A stretch of 64,000 nucleotides of DNA from Candidatus Bathyarchaeota archaeon. GTDB taxonomy: Archaea > Thermoproteota > Bathyarchaeia > Bathyarchaeales > Bathycorpusculaceae. Positions 1 through 9,760 of the stretch are shown here, one piece after another. The DNA lies in the NCBI GenBank assembly GCA_026014545.1, contig JAOZIH010000007.1, positions 32,793 through 96,792 on the forward strand, given 5' to 3'. The notes under the pieces are model-generated. The model was not told where the DNA came from and did no database searches. It saw only the letters and a list, made by a program, of their open reading frames with translations. Every line of letters starts with the position of its first letter. The first letter of the stretch is position 1. The translations under genes and the position numbers were made by a program.

Positions 1-251
1 ACTAGCATTGCCACACCACTTGTAATGAACATTAGCAGGGACGAAATATTCAGCGCCCAAATAACCGGTATCGTGAACATGGTGTCTGCAAAGCCGAAGT
101 TCGTGTTTACAGGCGAAACGTTTGCTTGCAGCAAGTTGTCGCCAACTGTAAGCTGCCACCATGGCTGCAGCAGTGATACGGCAGCGGTTAGAAGCGTCAA
201 GACGCCGCCGGCAAACCCGAACCAGTTAACACGCGCTAAGCTTGCTTTCAT
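1..251 (-). CDS. Membrane protein, 3' part cut by window edge
   Basis: The reading frame opens with ATG (CAT on the plus strand at 249-251) and runs off the left edge without a stop. About 83 residues are visible: MKASLARVNWFGFAGG, a hydrophobic stretch that looks like a first membrane segment or signal anchor, a polar stretch with PWWQL, and a second hydrophobic segment at the edge. It starts 12 nt after the stop of the upstream LEA-like gene on the same strand, so the two probably share a transcript. I do not recognise the family. Confidence 0.6.
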   Translation of the reverse strand, partial: MKASLARVNWFGFAGGVLTLLTAAVSLLQPWWQLTVGDNLLQANVSPVNTNFGFADTMFTIPVIWALNISSLLMFITSGVAML

Positions 252-263
252 GCCTTTTGCCCC

Positions 264-827
264 CTACTTCTGCCTCATCGGGTTTGGAATCTCAACCGTT
301 TGCTCCATTTGGATCTGCACGCCCTTAACGTCCACCGTTAAACCCGCCAAGTCAACCGTAACAGTCTCTTCATCTGCATGAGCAGCTTCAAGATGGCTTT
401 CAGCTGCGGCTGTCCATGTTATGATAACTGTTAAAATTTTGGTTTCGTTTACGCCTATGTTAACAGGCTTGTCAAGGCTTACAGCACCCAAGCGAAAGTC
501 ATGCGAGGCACACTTGACATCTCCGGTGATGGAATTAATTGTGATTTCGAAGGGAAAGGGGTTTTTGAACTCGATTAGCTGTGTAATCGTCCGCGAGGTT
601 AAATCATACTGCGGCTCGCCAACTGGCTTCAACATTGGCTCCTCAGAACCGCCACCGCCACTTAACTTGTCCTGAATCTCCTCAATTTCGGGCGGAATGA
701 ACATGCCCATCAAGTTGTCTTGATGTACAAGCACAACGCCCGCGATGGGCGTAACAGTGATGGTTACTGTGATTAGGGTCAAAATCAACCGTGCTTTGTC
801 CATGTTTCCACTACGCTTTCTAGACAC
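264..827 (-). CDS. Membrane-anchored LEA-type/Ig-like exported protein
   Basis: 187 aa. An N-terminal hydrophobic segment (about residues 10-32) looks like a signal anchor. It is followed by a Gly/Ser linker (GGGGSEE) and a beta-rich domain with the wording of a late-embryogenesis-abundant type 2 fold (ITQLIEFKNPFPFEITINSI, then NETKILTVIITWT). Such domains occur as extracytoplasmic modules in archaea. The gene lies just upstream of a partial membrane-protein gene on the same strand, and the pair probably forms a small envelope operon. An alternative start is Met9 (MDKARLIL). The function is unknown. Confidence 0.6.
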   Translation of the reverse strand: MSRKRSGNMDKARLILTLITVTITVTPIAGVVLVHQDNLMGMFIPPEIEEIQDKLSGGGGSEEPMLKPVGEPQYDLTSRTITQLIEFKNPFPFEITINSITGDVKCASHDFRLGAVSLDKPVNIGVNETKILTVIITWTAAAESHLEAAHADEETVTVDLAGLTVDVKGVQIQMEQTVEIPNPMRQK

Positions 828-921
828 TATATGCGGCTTGAACTTTTATGGTTTATGCACTGTTATTAAACAATAAATCGCGAACGTAGCCCATGAACAC
901 CCAAAAGTGCTTGCCCTCTGC

Positions 922-1626
922 CTATTCCTTGTAAGGCGTGCTCAGCACTTCTTTGACCCTGTTGCTTGTTACTGGCCCAAGTCCATAAACCGTTTTCGCC
1001 CAGTCATCCACGTTGATGAACGCGTTCAGTGGCGTTTGATATGTCTTGAGTATAGCAACTGCCTTTTCCCTGCCAACATTGGGCAAGCTTGCGACGAAAT
1101 ATACTTGCGCATCAGCCAAGGTTTCAGTTTTCTTGCAGGGATGAACTGTCGGCGCTCTTTTCTCCACAATCTGCTCTTGCCTTGCCGCGACATAGAGAAA
1201 ATCTACTGTTTCCTTGTAGGACGTCGTGTTAACCAAGGCTATGCCATTCTTTGCCAAGTTGAACATGGCGCCCCAAACCGCTGCAGGCTGTATGTGGCTG
1301 AACTTGTAGATTATAGGCAAATAACCCTCTAATAGTATCAGCGCCTTGGGATAAGCCTCCTTAAGCCGGAACAACTGCTCGAAAAGGTAACGACGCGTAA
1401 GCGTGTAGACAAAGTCTGTTACGGTTTTCCGCTCCACCGCGCACTGGTCAGACAGGATGTAGTCGCCTTTTTCCAGCGTCTCCGTCTTGACGTTAACGCC
1501 GCGCTCAATTAAGCCCTTAACGATCTTGGCGGCGGAATTGGCCTCTCGACTGTCAACGATAATCGTGGGCTTTTCACCATTCTTTTTCTCGTTCAAGTAG
1601 GGCAGAAGCGTTTCAGCACCAGACAT
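922..1626 (-). CDS. xpf: ERCC4/XPF-family structure-specific nuclease
   Basis: 234 aa, the length of the short archaeal XPF that lacks the helicase half. The ERCC4 nuclease motif is visible: VDSRE at residues 24-28 and ERKTVTDF at 65-72, which give the metal-binding GDX(n)ERKX3D signature. The C-terminus has two helix-hairpin-helix stretches (LPNVGREKAVAIL near 180, YGLGPVTSNRVKEVL near 212) used for DNA binding and dimerisation. Family members cut 3' flaps, fork and nicked junctions, and in crenarchaea need PCNA. I see no PCNA-binding peptide that I would defend. It lies alone between envelope genes. Confidence 0.9.
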   Translation of the reverse strand: MSGAETLLPYLNEKKNGEKPTIIVDSREANSAAKIVKGLIERGVNVKTETLEKGDYILSDQCAVERKTVTDFVYTLTRRYLFEQLFRLKEAYPKALILLEGYLPIIYKFSHIQPAAVWGAMFNLAKNGIALVNTTSYKETVDFLYVAARQEQIVEKRAPTVHPCKKTETLADAQVYFVASLPNVGREKAVAILKTYQTPLNAFINVDDWAKTVYGLGPVTSNRVKEVLSTPYKE

Positions 1627-1757
1627 AAACTCAACTCTAAAATTGCGATAAGCATCCCCTGTTTATCTCACTTTCGTTTTATGAGCGATTCATGGTAATC
1701 ATGCGTATTCAAATCAGCGAGCAAAAAAATAGAGGGAGCTTGCTGTGTTTTAAGGCA

Positions 1758-3290
1758 CTACTTTAGTAGAGGTATATCGCTGATTTTGAAGCTATATTGA
1801 CCATTTCCGCCTTGACCGCCAGTTGAATATCTATAGATTCTGATTCGCCACTCACCTGTTATACCCATTGGGTCGCGTGTAATAGTTTCTGAACCGCCAT
1901 TTGCTCTTGTTCTACTGTAAGCAACCAATTGGCCACTTGGATTATATAATTCCAAGTCAAAGTCTGCATTAGATGGCGGATGAAGCACAAATGCCAATCT
2001 AGCTGTTGAACCAGTATAGATTTTGAAGTAATCTTCCGTATCCAAGGTGTGATCTGGTGTGGGTAAATCGCAAAGACGCCCATAGTACAAAGTATTCTTG
2101 ATTACAGAAGAGGCACCGCTGAAAGTGTTGGAACCATCACCGCCTTGATTAGCATCATTATGAACAGGATACACATAGTGCGCCCCATTTTCATCGCCCC
2201 ACTCAAGGCTTCTAGGAGAAACATCGTTAGTCGCCATATGCCCGTACATTGTCTGGCTGTTTGATTGCATATCCATTAACATCAGCCAATGCCCTATTTC
2301 ATGGGTAGCAACAGATTGGACATCATAGCAATTTTGCTGTGCGCCAACGGCCCATGCATATCTGTCATTAAACTCGGTATCACTTTCCAAGATGTGAAAA
2401 TTGCTGACATAGTTGTGATTGAGCGCTACCCATGTTTCATTGTAGTTTGTTATCCAAAGCAAAGCATTATACCCATCGTATTGCGCACTTGCCACATTAC
2501 ACGTGCCCATATCTGTGAAGTCAATTCCAGAAAAGCGCAAGTCTTCCCATGCGGTAAACGCTGCTCTTATTGCATCAAATTCACTTGTGCCTGCAATATC
2601 GGAGGTACCATCAATATCACTGTAGTAGTTTATGGGCAAATCATTCCAATATCGATGGTACCCGTCCCACGCAAATCCATAACCATCCTCTTCATCAACA
2701 GAAGTAGATGGTTGATTTTCCGAAAGCTGCAGATAATCATTCCCATCAGGTTTATCCACCTCTTTAGTGCCATCTGCCGGAAATGGGATATATGTTAAAA
2801 GTTGCAAATGGTCTTCTTTTTGGCGGCAAAAGAACAACACTTTCTCACCAGTTTCTAGCTTCATCACGTCTGGCAAAGATATAGTGTCTTCAGGTCCATA
2901 TGCCCACATTATATTCACTATTAGTGCTATATCACCAATTGAACCGCCAACATATCTAACAACCAGCGTATCATTCGCTTGTATGTTGTCGGTCAGCGGC
3001 ACTTCGATATATATCTCCGCATTTGTTACTATAGTTCTCGTTTTCTCATCCAATAGTACACTTTCAACTTTTTTTACAGTACCAATGGCTACGAAAGTTG
3101 CCAAATCTCTGTTTTCAATCAAAATCTGGTTAGCTTCAATCAATGAATTTGCTTCTTGCACCAGCGGATTTTTGTTTTGGATATTATCGTTAGCTGAGTC
3201 TGAATAGGTAATCTGAACCATGCTGCGCATAGTGGAAGCTAGTAGCAATATTAATGCAAAGATTGTAGCTACTTTCATCCATTTTAGCAT
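1758..3290 (-). CDS. Secreted zinc metalloprotease with C-terminal PPC domain
   Basis: 510 aa. The N-terminus is a signal peptide or anchor (residues 6-24). The catalytic helix is HEIGHWLMLMD at about residues 329-339: an HExxH zinc site whose third ligand position (+10) is Asp, as in HExxHxxGxxD metzincins, although the usual Gly is Met. TMYGHM about ten residues later may be the Met-turn. The upstream stretch FAWDGYHRYWNDLPINYY resembles matrixin-like catalytic domains. The final 110 residues look like a bacterial pre-peptidase C-terminal (PPC) beta domain (FDLELYNPSGQLVAYSR). It probably acts outside the cell. Downstream of a membrane-anchored HTH gene on the same strand. Confidence 0.85.
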   Translation of the reverse strand: MLKWMKVATIFALILLLASTMRSMVQITYSDSANDNIQNKNPLVQEANSLIEANQILIENRDLATFVAIGTVKKVESVLLDEKTRTIVTNAEIYIEVPLTDNIQANDTLVVRYVGGSIGDIALIVNIMWAYGPEDTISLPDVMKLETGEKVLFFCRQKEDHLQLLTYIPFPADGTKEVDKPDGNDYLQLSENQPSTSVDEEDGYGFAWDGYHRYWNDLPINYYSDIDGTSDIAGTSEFDAIRAAFTAWEDLRFSGIDFTDMGTCNVASAQYDGYNALLWITNYNETWVALNHNYVSNFHILESDTEFNDRYAWAVGAQQNCYDVQSVATHEIGHWLMLMDMQSNSQTMYGHMATNDVSPRSLEWGDENGAHYVYPVHNDANQGGDGSNTFSGASSVIKNTLYYGRLCDLPTPDHTLDTEDYFKIYTGSTARLAFVLHPPSNADFDLELYNPSGQLVAYSRTRANGGSETITRDPMGITGEWRIRIYRYSTGGQGGNGQYSFKISDIPLLK

Positions 3291-3427
3291 TGTTTTTCAC
3301 CTTCAATTTAAACAACAACTAAAAAGAAAATTCAAAGTTTTACTCAAAAGTAATTTTCACTTAATTCATACATTTGTCACATTATCTAGAGATGCTGATT
3401 TTTTGCTAAGAATCTTAATAAATATAA

Positions 3428-4120
3428 CTAAGTGCTTCTGTCATGCATGTAAGTAGCTACGCGAATTAATTTCTTGGCACACATATGCCAAATGGTTATA
3501 CTGGTAAGTGTTCCAATTGCGAGTGAGAACAAAAGAACTTGAATGTCCATTTGAGTTGTATCAGGAAGCAGGGGACTAATCACGATGGTAGGATCTGAAA
3601 ATTGCAGAGCGTAGTTTCTTTTAGTAAGAAATTGAAACAGCCAATAACTGAAAAGACTAAAACTGACAAAACCCATTGCAGATAGCAACAGCCGTTCAAA
3701 AAACTTTCTTAACGCAATTTTTTTCAGTTTATCCAGATACTGTTTTCTGTTTTCAGTTTGAGGCTCAACAACAAGAAGGAAAGCCGCTCTTTTCAAAGAA
3801 TATCTCTTCGTAATTTTCCCTCGCGAGCTTATTTCGCGGCTTGCAACGCTTACAATTCCCGCGTCTAACAACCTTTTTATGTGATAGGCAACGGATTGAA
3901 TTGAAGTGTTCAACTTTTTAGCGAGTTCACTAGTGGTTAGTTCAGTAGATGCAAGCATCTGAATTATTTGTTTGCCAACAGAATTTGACAATTCTTCCGA
4001 TAGAATCTTCGCTTCAGGTTCTAGAAGGCCAATAGCTTTAACAACATCATCTGGGGCAACTTGCAAGTTCTCATTGAAGTGCTTATCGATATTATTCCTC
4101 TCGCGCAAGAGTGGAACCAT
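3428..4120 (-). CDS. Membrane-anchored ArsR-like winged-helix regulator
   Basis: 230 aa. A winged helix-turn-helix occupies about residues 45-120 (GKQIIQMLASTELTTSELAKKLNTS, then VAYHIKRLLDAGIV), matching the ArsR/HTH_20 style of archaeal regulators. The C-terminal half carries two hydrophobic spans (about 145-165 and 190-212), so the protein is probably tethered to the membrane with its DNA-binding domain in the cytoplasm. It lies between a secreted protease on the same strand and a divergently transcribed FG-GAP surface protein, which suggests local control of surface genes. The targets are inferred, not shown. Confidence 0.75.
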   Translation of the reverse strand: MVPLLRERNNIDKHFNENLQVAPDDVVKAIGLLEPEAKILSEELSNSVGKQIIQMLASTELTTSELAKKLNTSIQSVAYHIKRLLDAGIVSVASREISSRGKITKRYSLKRAAFLLVVEPQTENRKQYLDKLKKIALRKFFERLLLSAMGFVSFSLFSYWLFQFLTKRNYALQFSDPTIVISPLLPDTTQMDIQVLLFSLAIGTLTSITIWHMCAKKLIRVATYMHDRST

Positions 4121-4442
4121 TCATAAAATGTGTAAATGAAACTAATTAATTATTCTTTTGGGGGACGCCAAATATATCACACATTTTAAAGTGCTTTCTC
4201 TTTCAACAGATGAAAAATCTCGTCATACGCACTTGATTGCTGATAGTGTTGCCATAATTGTCTTAAAATGTAAGTGCTGTATTTCGTTAACGTAACCAAA
4301 AATTGATTCATTTCAATTCATCTGTGATCACCCCATCCAAGAAACCCAATCATGAAAACCCTTATCAGGGTTAAGATAACTTCCCTCTAAATCAAAGCGT
4401 ATATCTACACAGCATTACATAATCTGTAAAAGATGAATCACC
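4121..4442. other. Divergent intergenic region, 322 bp
   Basis: AT-rich spacer between the HTH regulator (minus strand) and the FG-GAP protein (plus strand). It must carry the promoters of both. I see several AT-rich TATA-like stretches but none so well placed that I would assign it, and no RNA gene or ORF. Confidence 0.5.
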
Positions 4443-5933
4443 ATGCAAAGAAAAATTACATTTTTCTCTCTTATGTTCACTCTATTGCTCACGTTCATAA
4501 TATTAAGCACATATGCATTTCATCAACCAAGCATTTTGCTGCTGAAGGCAGAGCAGCACTGGGAAACCTACGGCGTAGGCGGCACATGCATCCACGGATC
4601 GCATAACCTCTTTCTGGCAGACGTAGATGGCGACGGCGTAACGGAAATCTTAACAGGCGGCTTAATGTACCAAGTGCACGAGGGCAAAAGGCTGACTTTG
4701 GAGGCGCCGCTTAAAATCTGGCGTTGTAATGGGCAAAATCTTACGCTGGAAAAAAGCCACAAGTGGCTAGGCAACATTGAATGCGTCTACGCAGCTGATG
4801 TGGACAACGATGGCATGGTTGAAATCGTCACCGCAGGAAGTGTAATTAACGGCGCAAGCGTTTCCAATGCGCTTAGGGTTTGGAGCTACAATGGTGAAGA
4901 ATTAGCTCTGAAGGCAAGCCGCGAAGGCACGTATGACGGCGCAATCTTCGCCAGCGACCTCGACAGTGACGGCACACTTGACATCATCACGGTCGGAAGA
5001 GACAGCCCTGCTAACTGGTCAAGCACGCAGCTTGCTGCATGGCGGCTTCGCGAAGGCAACTTGACAATGCAGGGAGAACCGCAACGGTTTGCCGCCAACG
5101 TAACCAGCGCCAGCACAGTCTACGCCTGCGACCTAAACTTTGATGGAGAAATCGAGGTAATCACCGCGGGATATTCCGGCAAGCTGGAAAACAGCAGCGG
5201 GCAGCTTCGCGTCTGGCACTGGAACTGCACTGAATTCCTGTTGAGGGCGAATGCTGAATGGCGTTTGGTGGAAGACGGCTACGGCTTGAATATTGCTGGC
5301 GGAATCCAGGGCAACACCGTGGTTAATAGCGTGAAAGTAGGCGACGTTGACGGCGATGGCACTGCGGAGATAATCACAGGCGGATTCACCTACAACGGAG
5401 AGTGCATTGCTGCCCAGCTTAGAATATGGATTTGGAATGGCACGGCACTGCTGCTGGAGGGAAGCCAAGAATGGGCAAGCGATTACCTCACCGAAGTCAA
5501 ATGCATTTCGCTAGGTGATGTTGACGGTGACTCGCACGTAGAGATAGTGACAAGTGGTATAATCGCAGCTTATGGCAGCTTCAACACAAGCCAAACAAGA
5601 CCCAACCATGCCCAACTAAGAGTCTGGCGCTGGGATGGCAATTCGTTGTCGCTGGAGCAAAGTCAAGAATGGACAATTGGCGACGGCGTCTGCGCTTGGA
5701 ACGTCGGCACAGCAGATTTAGACAATGACGGGAGAATGGAGATAGTAACTGTGGGGTGCATGGGCATGAATAACCTTTGTGATCCAGACATGCGCATCTG
5801 GTCACTCACATCCGCTACTCCAATAGAATTTATTATAGCCTTTGTAGCCGTTGCAGTCACCATGGTTATGGTAGGTGTATACATTTTAGCCAAAAAGTTT
5901 CGAAGAGAAAATGTTTCTAATCAAGAACTATAA
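4443..5933 (+). CDS. FG-GAP/VCBS repeat surface protein with C-terminal anchor
   Basis: 496 aa. A signal peptide spans about residues 5-25. The body is a string of FG-GAP/VCBS repeats, each with a Ca-binding core such as DVDGDGVTEILTGG, DVDNDGMVEIVTAG, DLDSDGTLDIITVG, DVDGDGTAEIITGG and DLDNDGRMEIVTVG, separated by W-rich strands (LRVWSYNGEEL). This predicts a beta-propeller of about seven blades, as in integrin-alpha-like surface proteins. A hydrophobic segment near 465-485 followed by KKFRRE is a C-terminal membrane anchor. It is divergent from a membrane-tethered HTH gene. The ligand is unknown. Confidence 0.85.
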   Translation: MQRKITFFSLMFTLLLTFIILSTYAFHQPSILLLKAEQHWETYGVGGTCIHGSHNLFLADVDGDGVTEILTGGLMYQVHEGKRLTLEAPLKIWRCNGQNLTLEKSHKWLGNIECVYAADVDNDGMVEIVTAGSVINGASVSNALRVWSYNGEELALKASREGTYDGAIFASDLDSDGTLDIITVGRDSPANWSSTQLAAWRLREGNLTMQGEPQRFAANVTSASTVYACDLNFDGEIEVITAGYSGKLENSSGQLRVWHWNCTEFLLRANAEWRLVEDGYGLNIAGGIQGNTVVNSVKVGDVDGDGTAEIITGGFTYNGECIAAQLRIWIWNGTALLLEGSQEWASDYLTEVKCISLGDVDGDSHVEIVTSGIIAAYGSFNTSQTRPNHAQLRVWRWDGNSLSLEQSQEWTIGDGVCAWNVGTADLDNDGRMEIVTVGCMGMNNLCDPDMRIWSLTSATPIEFIIAFVAVAVTMVMVGVYILAKKFRRENVSNQEL

Positions 5934-6385
5934 CTGTTAAAGGATACCCTATGAAATCGTGTTCAGCGTAATCAAGTTGGCTATTCATATCTTATTAAGA
6001 ACAACGGTTTTTCAGCTTCTTTACGCCTTTCTTCTAAAGGCACATCTCTCAATGAAACAATCTCTAAAACCTCAAAACGCTCTTCGATGACTCTCTTCTG
6101 CAAGCGGACACCTTGTTCCTTGTCTAACCTAGTTCTCCTTGATTTTCTAACACGAGAACGCATAAAAATCGCCTTTAAATTTCACTTTCCAAAATGTATT
6201 ATATGTTCATTCAATATTTTAAAAGTTGCGTTTTGCCTGATGCAATATCGGCACTTGCTGTTCAATAGAACAGTGGTTAACATGTTCTATAATAGTCTTC
6301 TACTGCTTACCCCTAACCAAATTCTTCAGTCCCAACTACTACAAGGGCGTATCAAAAAATTATCGATAAAAAAAGATGGAAGAGA
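5934..6385. other. Intergenic region, 452 bp, mostly without recognisable genes
   Basis: Spacer between the FG-GAP gene and the 3' end of the EF-1alpha gene. It holds one doubtful short ORF (separate entry) and an inverted repeat TAGAAC/GTTCTA around 6266-6289. No tRNA fold or other RNA gene was found by eye. A plus-strand frame crossing into the EF-1alpha gene has no family resemblance and is treated as a shadow. Confidence 0.4.
5981..6163 (-). CDS. Possible small basic protein, 60 aa
   Basis: Unrecognised. The predicted peptide is rich in Arg, Lys and Glu (RSRVRKSRRTRLDKEQ, then VPLEERRKEAEKPLF) and looks like a charged helix. On the minus strand an ACATATAATAC TATA-like element lies about 40 nt before the ATG and AAAGG lies just before it, which is compatible with expression. 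Against it: very short, no family match, and isolated in a gene-poor spacer. Confidence 0.3.
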   Translation of the reverse strand: MRSRVRKSRRTRLDKEQGVRLQKRVIEERFEVLEIVSLRDVPLEERRKEAEKPLFLIRYE

Positions 6386-7690
6386 TTATGGTCCTTTCTT
6401 AGTAATTTCCTTTACAATGCCTGCAGCGATGGTTGTGCCCATATCTCTGACGGCGAAGCGACCGAGCTCTGGAAAGTCATTGTAAGTCTCTATGGCTATT
6501 GGACGCAAAGGCTCCATTCTTACCCATGCCGCGTCTCCAGTCTTAATAAAACTGGGCTTTTCTTCGACAACTTGGCCTGTGCGCGGATCAATTTTCTTTA
6601 AGAGCTCCGTGAATCTGCAAGCAATTTGGCCTGTGTGGTAGTGAAGAACTGGCGTGTATCCAGCGGCTATTGCAGTTGGATGATAAATCACGATGATTTG
6701 GCCGATGAACTCTTTGGCTACGGTTGGCGGGTTATCCACTGGTCCTGCTACGTCTCCACGGTGAATGTCCGTTTTGGCTATGCCTCTCACGTTCATTCCG
6801 ATGTTGTCGCCTGGCTCGGCAACAGGGATTCTGGTGTGGTGCATCTCGATGGATTTTACTTCAGCCGTTTTGTTGGATGGCATGAAAATGAGGTTCATGC
6901 CTTCCTTGAGTACGCCTGTTTCGACTCTGCCGACAGGAACCGTACCTATACCCGTGATGCTGTAGACGTCTTGAATCGGAATGCGTAATGGTTTAGCAAC
7001 TGGCTTGGGAGGCACTTCTAGCATGTCCATGGCTTCGATTAGGGTTGGTCCCGTGTACCATGGCATTTTGTCGCTCTTCTTGATTAGGTTGTCGCCTGTC
7101 CATCCTGAAACAGGTACAAAGTTGATTTTTTCAACTTTGAAACCAACCATCTTCAACATGCGTGCGACTTCGTTTTTAATTTCCTCGTATCGTTCTTTGC
7201 TCCAGTTTACCGTGGTGTCATCCATCTTGTTGATGGCTACGACTAATTGGCGGACGCCGAGTGTGAAAGCCAGGAATGCATGCTCGCGTGTTTGGCCTCC
7301 TGGACCAATGCCTGCTTCGAACTCGCCTTTTTTAGCTGAAACAAAGAGCACAGCGGCGTCAGCTTGGCTTGCACCTGTGATCATGTTCTTGACGAAGTCT
7401 CTGTGGCCTGGCGCGTCTATGACTGTGAAATAGAATTTGTTGGTTTCAAATTTCAGGAATCGAAGGTCTATGGTTACGCCTCTTTCACGTTCTTCTTTGA
7501 GGTTGTCGAGTACCCAAGCGTATTTGAATGTGCCTTTGCCCATTTTTTCGGCTTCTTCTTCGTATTGTTTGATGGTTCGTTCATCGATGGCGCCTGCTAA
7601 GTAAAGCAGATGCCCGGTAGTGGTGGATTTTCCGTGGTCAACGTGCCCCATGATTACGAGGTTTATGTGTGGTTTTGTGCTTTTGCTCAT
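6386..7690 (-). CDS. tuf: Translation elongation factor EF-1alpha (EF-Tu homologue)
   Basis: 434 aa, normal archaeal length. It delivers aminoacyl-tRNA to the ribosome in a GTP-dependent cycle. G1 is GHVDHGKST (residues 15-23), G3 is DAPGH, and G4 is NKMD. The effector stretch [10 protein letters not shown] is intact, and domains 2 and 3 follow ([11 protein letters not shown], then [12 protein letters not shown]). A minus-strand GAGGAAG Shine-Dalgarno site lies just before the ATG. In many archaea this gene lies next to rpsJ (S10) and S7/S12. Here S10 is absent and S12-S7 is about 2 kb away with other genes between. Confidence 0.98.
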   Translation of the reverse strand: MSKSTKPHINLVIMGHVDHGKSTTTGHLLYLAGAIDERTIKQYEEEAEKMGKGTFKYAWVLDNLKEERERGVTIDLRFLKFETNKFYFTVIDAPGHRDFVKNMITGASQADAAVLFVSAKKGEFEAGIGPGGQTREHAFLAFTLGVRQLVVAINKMDDTTVNWSKERYEEIKNEVARMLKMVGFKVEKINFVPVSGWTGDNLIKKSDKMPWYTGPTLIEAMDMLEVPPKPVAKPLRIPIQDVYSITGIGTVPVGRVETGVLKEGMNLIFMPSNKTAEVKSIEMHHTRIPVAEPGDNIGMNVRGIAKTDIHRGDVAGPVDNPPTVAKEFIGQIIVIYHPTAIAAGYTPVLHYHTGQIACRFTELLKKIDPRTGQVVEEKPSFIKTGDAAWVRMEPLRPIAIETYNDFPELGRFAVRDMGTTIAAGIVKEITKKGP

Positions 7691-8191
7691 TTTTCTTCCT
7701 CTATTTTATTTTTCCTTAAATTTTAGTGCGTTAACACAACTGTTCTTCCAATTATTTTAAGCTTATCATAGCAATTCTGCGTTTATTCGCTAGATTTTCG
7801 AAGCGTTTGGGTCTTCTAAGCTGCATGATGCCGTTCTTCTCGTAAAGTAATCGAAGCCTACACTTAACATCTGTTTTACCTCTTAAACTGTTGTTGCGTG
7901 ACAACTTGTCCTCTTTAGTGGAGCATGCCGATGTACCTTGCATTTTCCTGAAAGTAAAAATTGTTGCCATTATTAGAGTGTGATGGGTACCACTCTGTTT
8001 TTTAATTCGCAGTTGAGTGTTTTTGAAGTTCTGCAGTGTCTCCACAGATGCACTGAAAAAAGCAAGCTGAAAAAGTTGTTACCATTAAAATTAAAAAATT
8101 AATTCAACTTAACATTTTTTATAGTATTTTATGCGAAAATTAAAAATATCACTTAAAGATAAAAATATAAGGGCATCTTGAGGGTAAAAAA
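7691..8191. other. Intergenic region, 501 bp
   Basis: Contains the EF-1alpha promoter (minus strand) and the promoter of the small zinc-ribbon gene (plus strand). A 97-codon minus-strand frame at 7752-8045 is basic and without family resemblance. I do not annotate it as a gene. AT content rises sharply between 8050 and 8170. No RNA gene was recognised. Confidence 0.4.
8161..8184 (+). promoter_or_regulatory. TATA box and Shine-Dalgarno of the small zinc-ribbon gene
   Basis: AAAAATATAA at 8161-8170 is a good archaeal TATA element. GAGGG at 8180-8184 is a Shine-Dalgarno site 7 nt before the ATG at 8192. Together they support translation of the short downstream ORF. Confidence 0.5.
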
Positions 8192-8419
8192 ATGGGAGAA
8201 GAGAAAGTTGAACTTTTAAAGGTAATCGTCGGCATCAAAATGCGTTCTATAGGCTTAGACGCTACTCTCTGCTATAGATGTGGCAAATTATTTTTACGAG
8301 AAAAAGAAGAGCTAATCTGTAAAGATTGCAAAACCATAACAAGCTTACCCCTTACATCAAAACTTGCGAAATCAACACAAGAAAGTTGCTGTCATTATAG
8401 CGAGCCATGCCCCTTATAG
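8192..8419 (+). CDS. Small zinc-ribbon protein, 75 aa
   Basis: Unrecognised small protein with a plausible zinc ribbon: CYRC near residues 27-30 and CKDC near 43-46 (C-x2-C-x12-C-x2-C). The tail is also Cys-rich (CCHYSEPC). A TATA box and a GAGGG Shine-Dalgarno site directly before the ATG support it as a real gene. It stands alone between EF-1alpha (divergent) and a GTPase gene (same strand, 165 bp downstream). Small ribbons like this in archaea often bind nucleic acid or a basal transcription or translation factor, but nothing here shows a partner. Confidence 0.6.
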   Translation: MGEEKVELLKVIVGIKMRSIGLDATLCYRCGKLFLREKEELICKDCKTITSLPLTSKLAKSTQESCCHYSEPCPL

Positions 8420-8584
8420 CATGCATTGTCCGGAATTAAATCTACGTTACTTTCGCCGCAAAACGTGGTTAGGCATACTTGAACAAACTTGACTTGTTAC
8501 ATTTGTAATGTTAAATTAAAATGGCGCAAAATAGGTAGAAATTGTATTAAACTTGTTCTAGCGAAGTATTAAAATGGACAGAGT

Positions 8585-9760
8585 ATGCCAACGAATTTGC
8601 CTCCTGAAGCTAAGGAGAAGTGGGCTGAAGTTGAAGCTACACGGAATCCGCGGGAGAAACTTCAGCGTATGCAAGAATTCTTAAGCCTAGTGCCGCAGCA
8701 TAAGGGCACCCTCAAGCTGCGGGGCCAGATTAAAAAGAAAATTGCTATTTTACGCCGGGAATTAGAAGAACGCAAGACCAAGCGTGCTGGCCGAGGTGGC
8801 CCAAAGTTTTTCATTGAAAAAGAAGGCGCTGCGCAAGTGGTGCTTCTCGGCTTGACGAATGTGGGTAAAAGTTGCTTGCTATCAGCTGTGTCGAATGCGA
8901 ATGTGGCTGTTTCAGCGGCGCCTTATACCACGCGTGAGCCCGTGCCTGCCATTATGCCTTTCGAGGATATTCAGTTTCAGCTAGTGGAAGCGCCTGCTGT
9001 AATGGAGGGCTCTGCAGATGGTCGCGCGTGGGGTTTGCAGTCGCTTGCGTTGGCGAGAAATGCGGATGGTCTAATCTTGATGGTGGATTTGTCTTCTGAT
9101 CCAGTGGCGCAGTTAAACCTAATTCTCTCCGAGCTAGAGAAGGCACGTTTGCTCGTCAATAAGCCGCGTGGCAGGGTGGATGTTGATCGGCGTTATATGG
9201 GTGCTGGTTTGCGCATAATAGTTGTTGGGCAACTTGTGGATTGCACAATGCGGGATGTTGAGGCGCTTTTGCGAAGTTATCGTATTAACGATGCGATCGT
9301 GAAGATTTCTGGAGAGGTTACCTTAGACGATGTTGAGGATGCCATTTTTGAGAGCACCACGTACAAGCCTGCGGTTATTGTTGCGAACAAGCTGGATGCG
9401 CCCGGCGCGGCGGAGAAACTTCAGCAGCTGGAGAATTTCGTGGCTGGGCGTATGCCTGTGATTGCGGTTTCCTGTGAGAGGCGGATAGGTTTAGAGCGGC
9501 TTGGCAAAGTTTTGTTTGACACGTTAGGCGTGATTCGGGTTTATACTAAGGAGCCGAGCGCTAAAGAGCCTTCGCAGCGTCCATTCACGTTGCGGCGTGG
9601 CGCCACAGTGGCAGATTTAGCTCGTAATATCCATTCAGATTTTGAGCGTAATTTTGCCTATGCCCGAGTGTGGGCTGACCGCTTGACGTTTAGTCCTCAG
9701 AAAGTAAGTTTGGGCTTTGCCCTAGAAGATGGGGATATAGTGGAGATTCACGTGCACTAA
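8585..9760 (+). CDS. DRG/Obg-like GTPase with C-terminal TGS domain
   Basis: 391 aa. A helical N-terminus (about 1-75, charged) precedes the G domain. G1 is GLTNVGKS (near residue 91), G4 is NKLD and G5 is probably AVSCE. The C-terminal 75 residues are a TGS domain (IRVYTKEPS, then [34 protein letters not shown]). These match the archaeal relative of the developmentally regulated GTP-binding (DRG) family, which associates with translation. G3 departs from the usual DxPG: the sequence reads VEAPAVMEG. The 3' end overlaps the convergent S7 gene by 4 nt. Confidence 0.9.
   Translation: MPTNLPPEAKEKWAEVEATRNPREKLQRMQEFLSLVPQHKGTLKLRGQIKKKIAILRRELEERKTKRAGRGGPKFFIEKEGAAQVVLLGLTNVGKSCLLSAVSNANVAVSAAPYTTREPVPAIMPFEDIQFQLVEAPAVMEGSADGRAWGLQSLALARNADGLILMVDLSSDPVAQLNLILSELEKARLLVNKPRGRVDVDRRYMGAGLRIIVVGQLVDCTMRDVEALLRSYRINDAIVKISGEVTLDDVEDAIFESTTYKPAVIVANKLDAPGAAEKLQQLENFVAGRMPVIAVSCERRIGLERLGKVLFDTLGVIRVYTKEPSAKEPSQRPFTLRRGATVADLARNIHSDFERNFAYARVWADRLTFSPQKVSLGFALEDGDIVEIHVH

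Noticed and set aside
4443..5933. Direct repeats inside the FG-GAP gene as a possible CRISPR or tandem repeat
   Set aside because: They are degenerate protein repeats in one reading frame, not spaced DNA repeats.
6087..6485. Plus-strand frame overlapping the end of EF-1alpha
   Set aside because: It is a shadow of the EF-1alpha gene and spacer with no family match.
7752..8045. 97-codon minus-strand frame beside EF-1alpha
   Set aside because: No family text, odd composition and no clear ribosome site; treated as intergenic.
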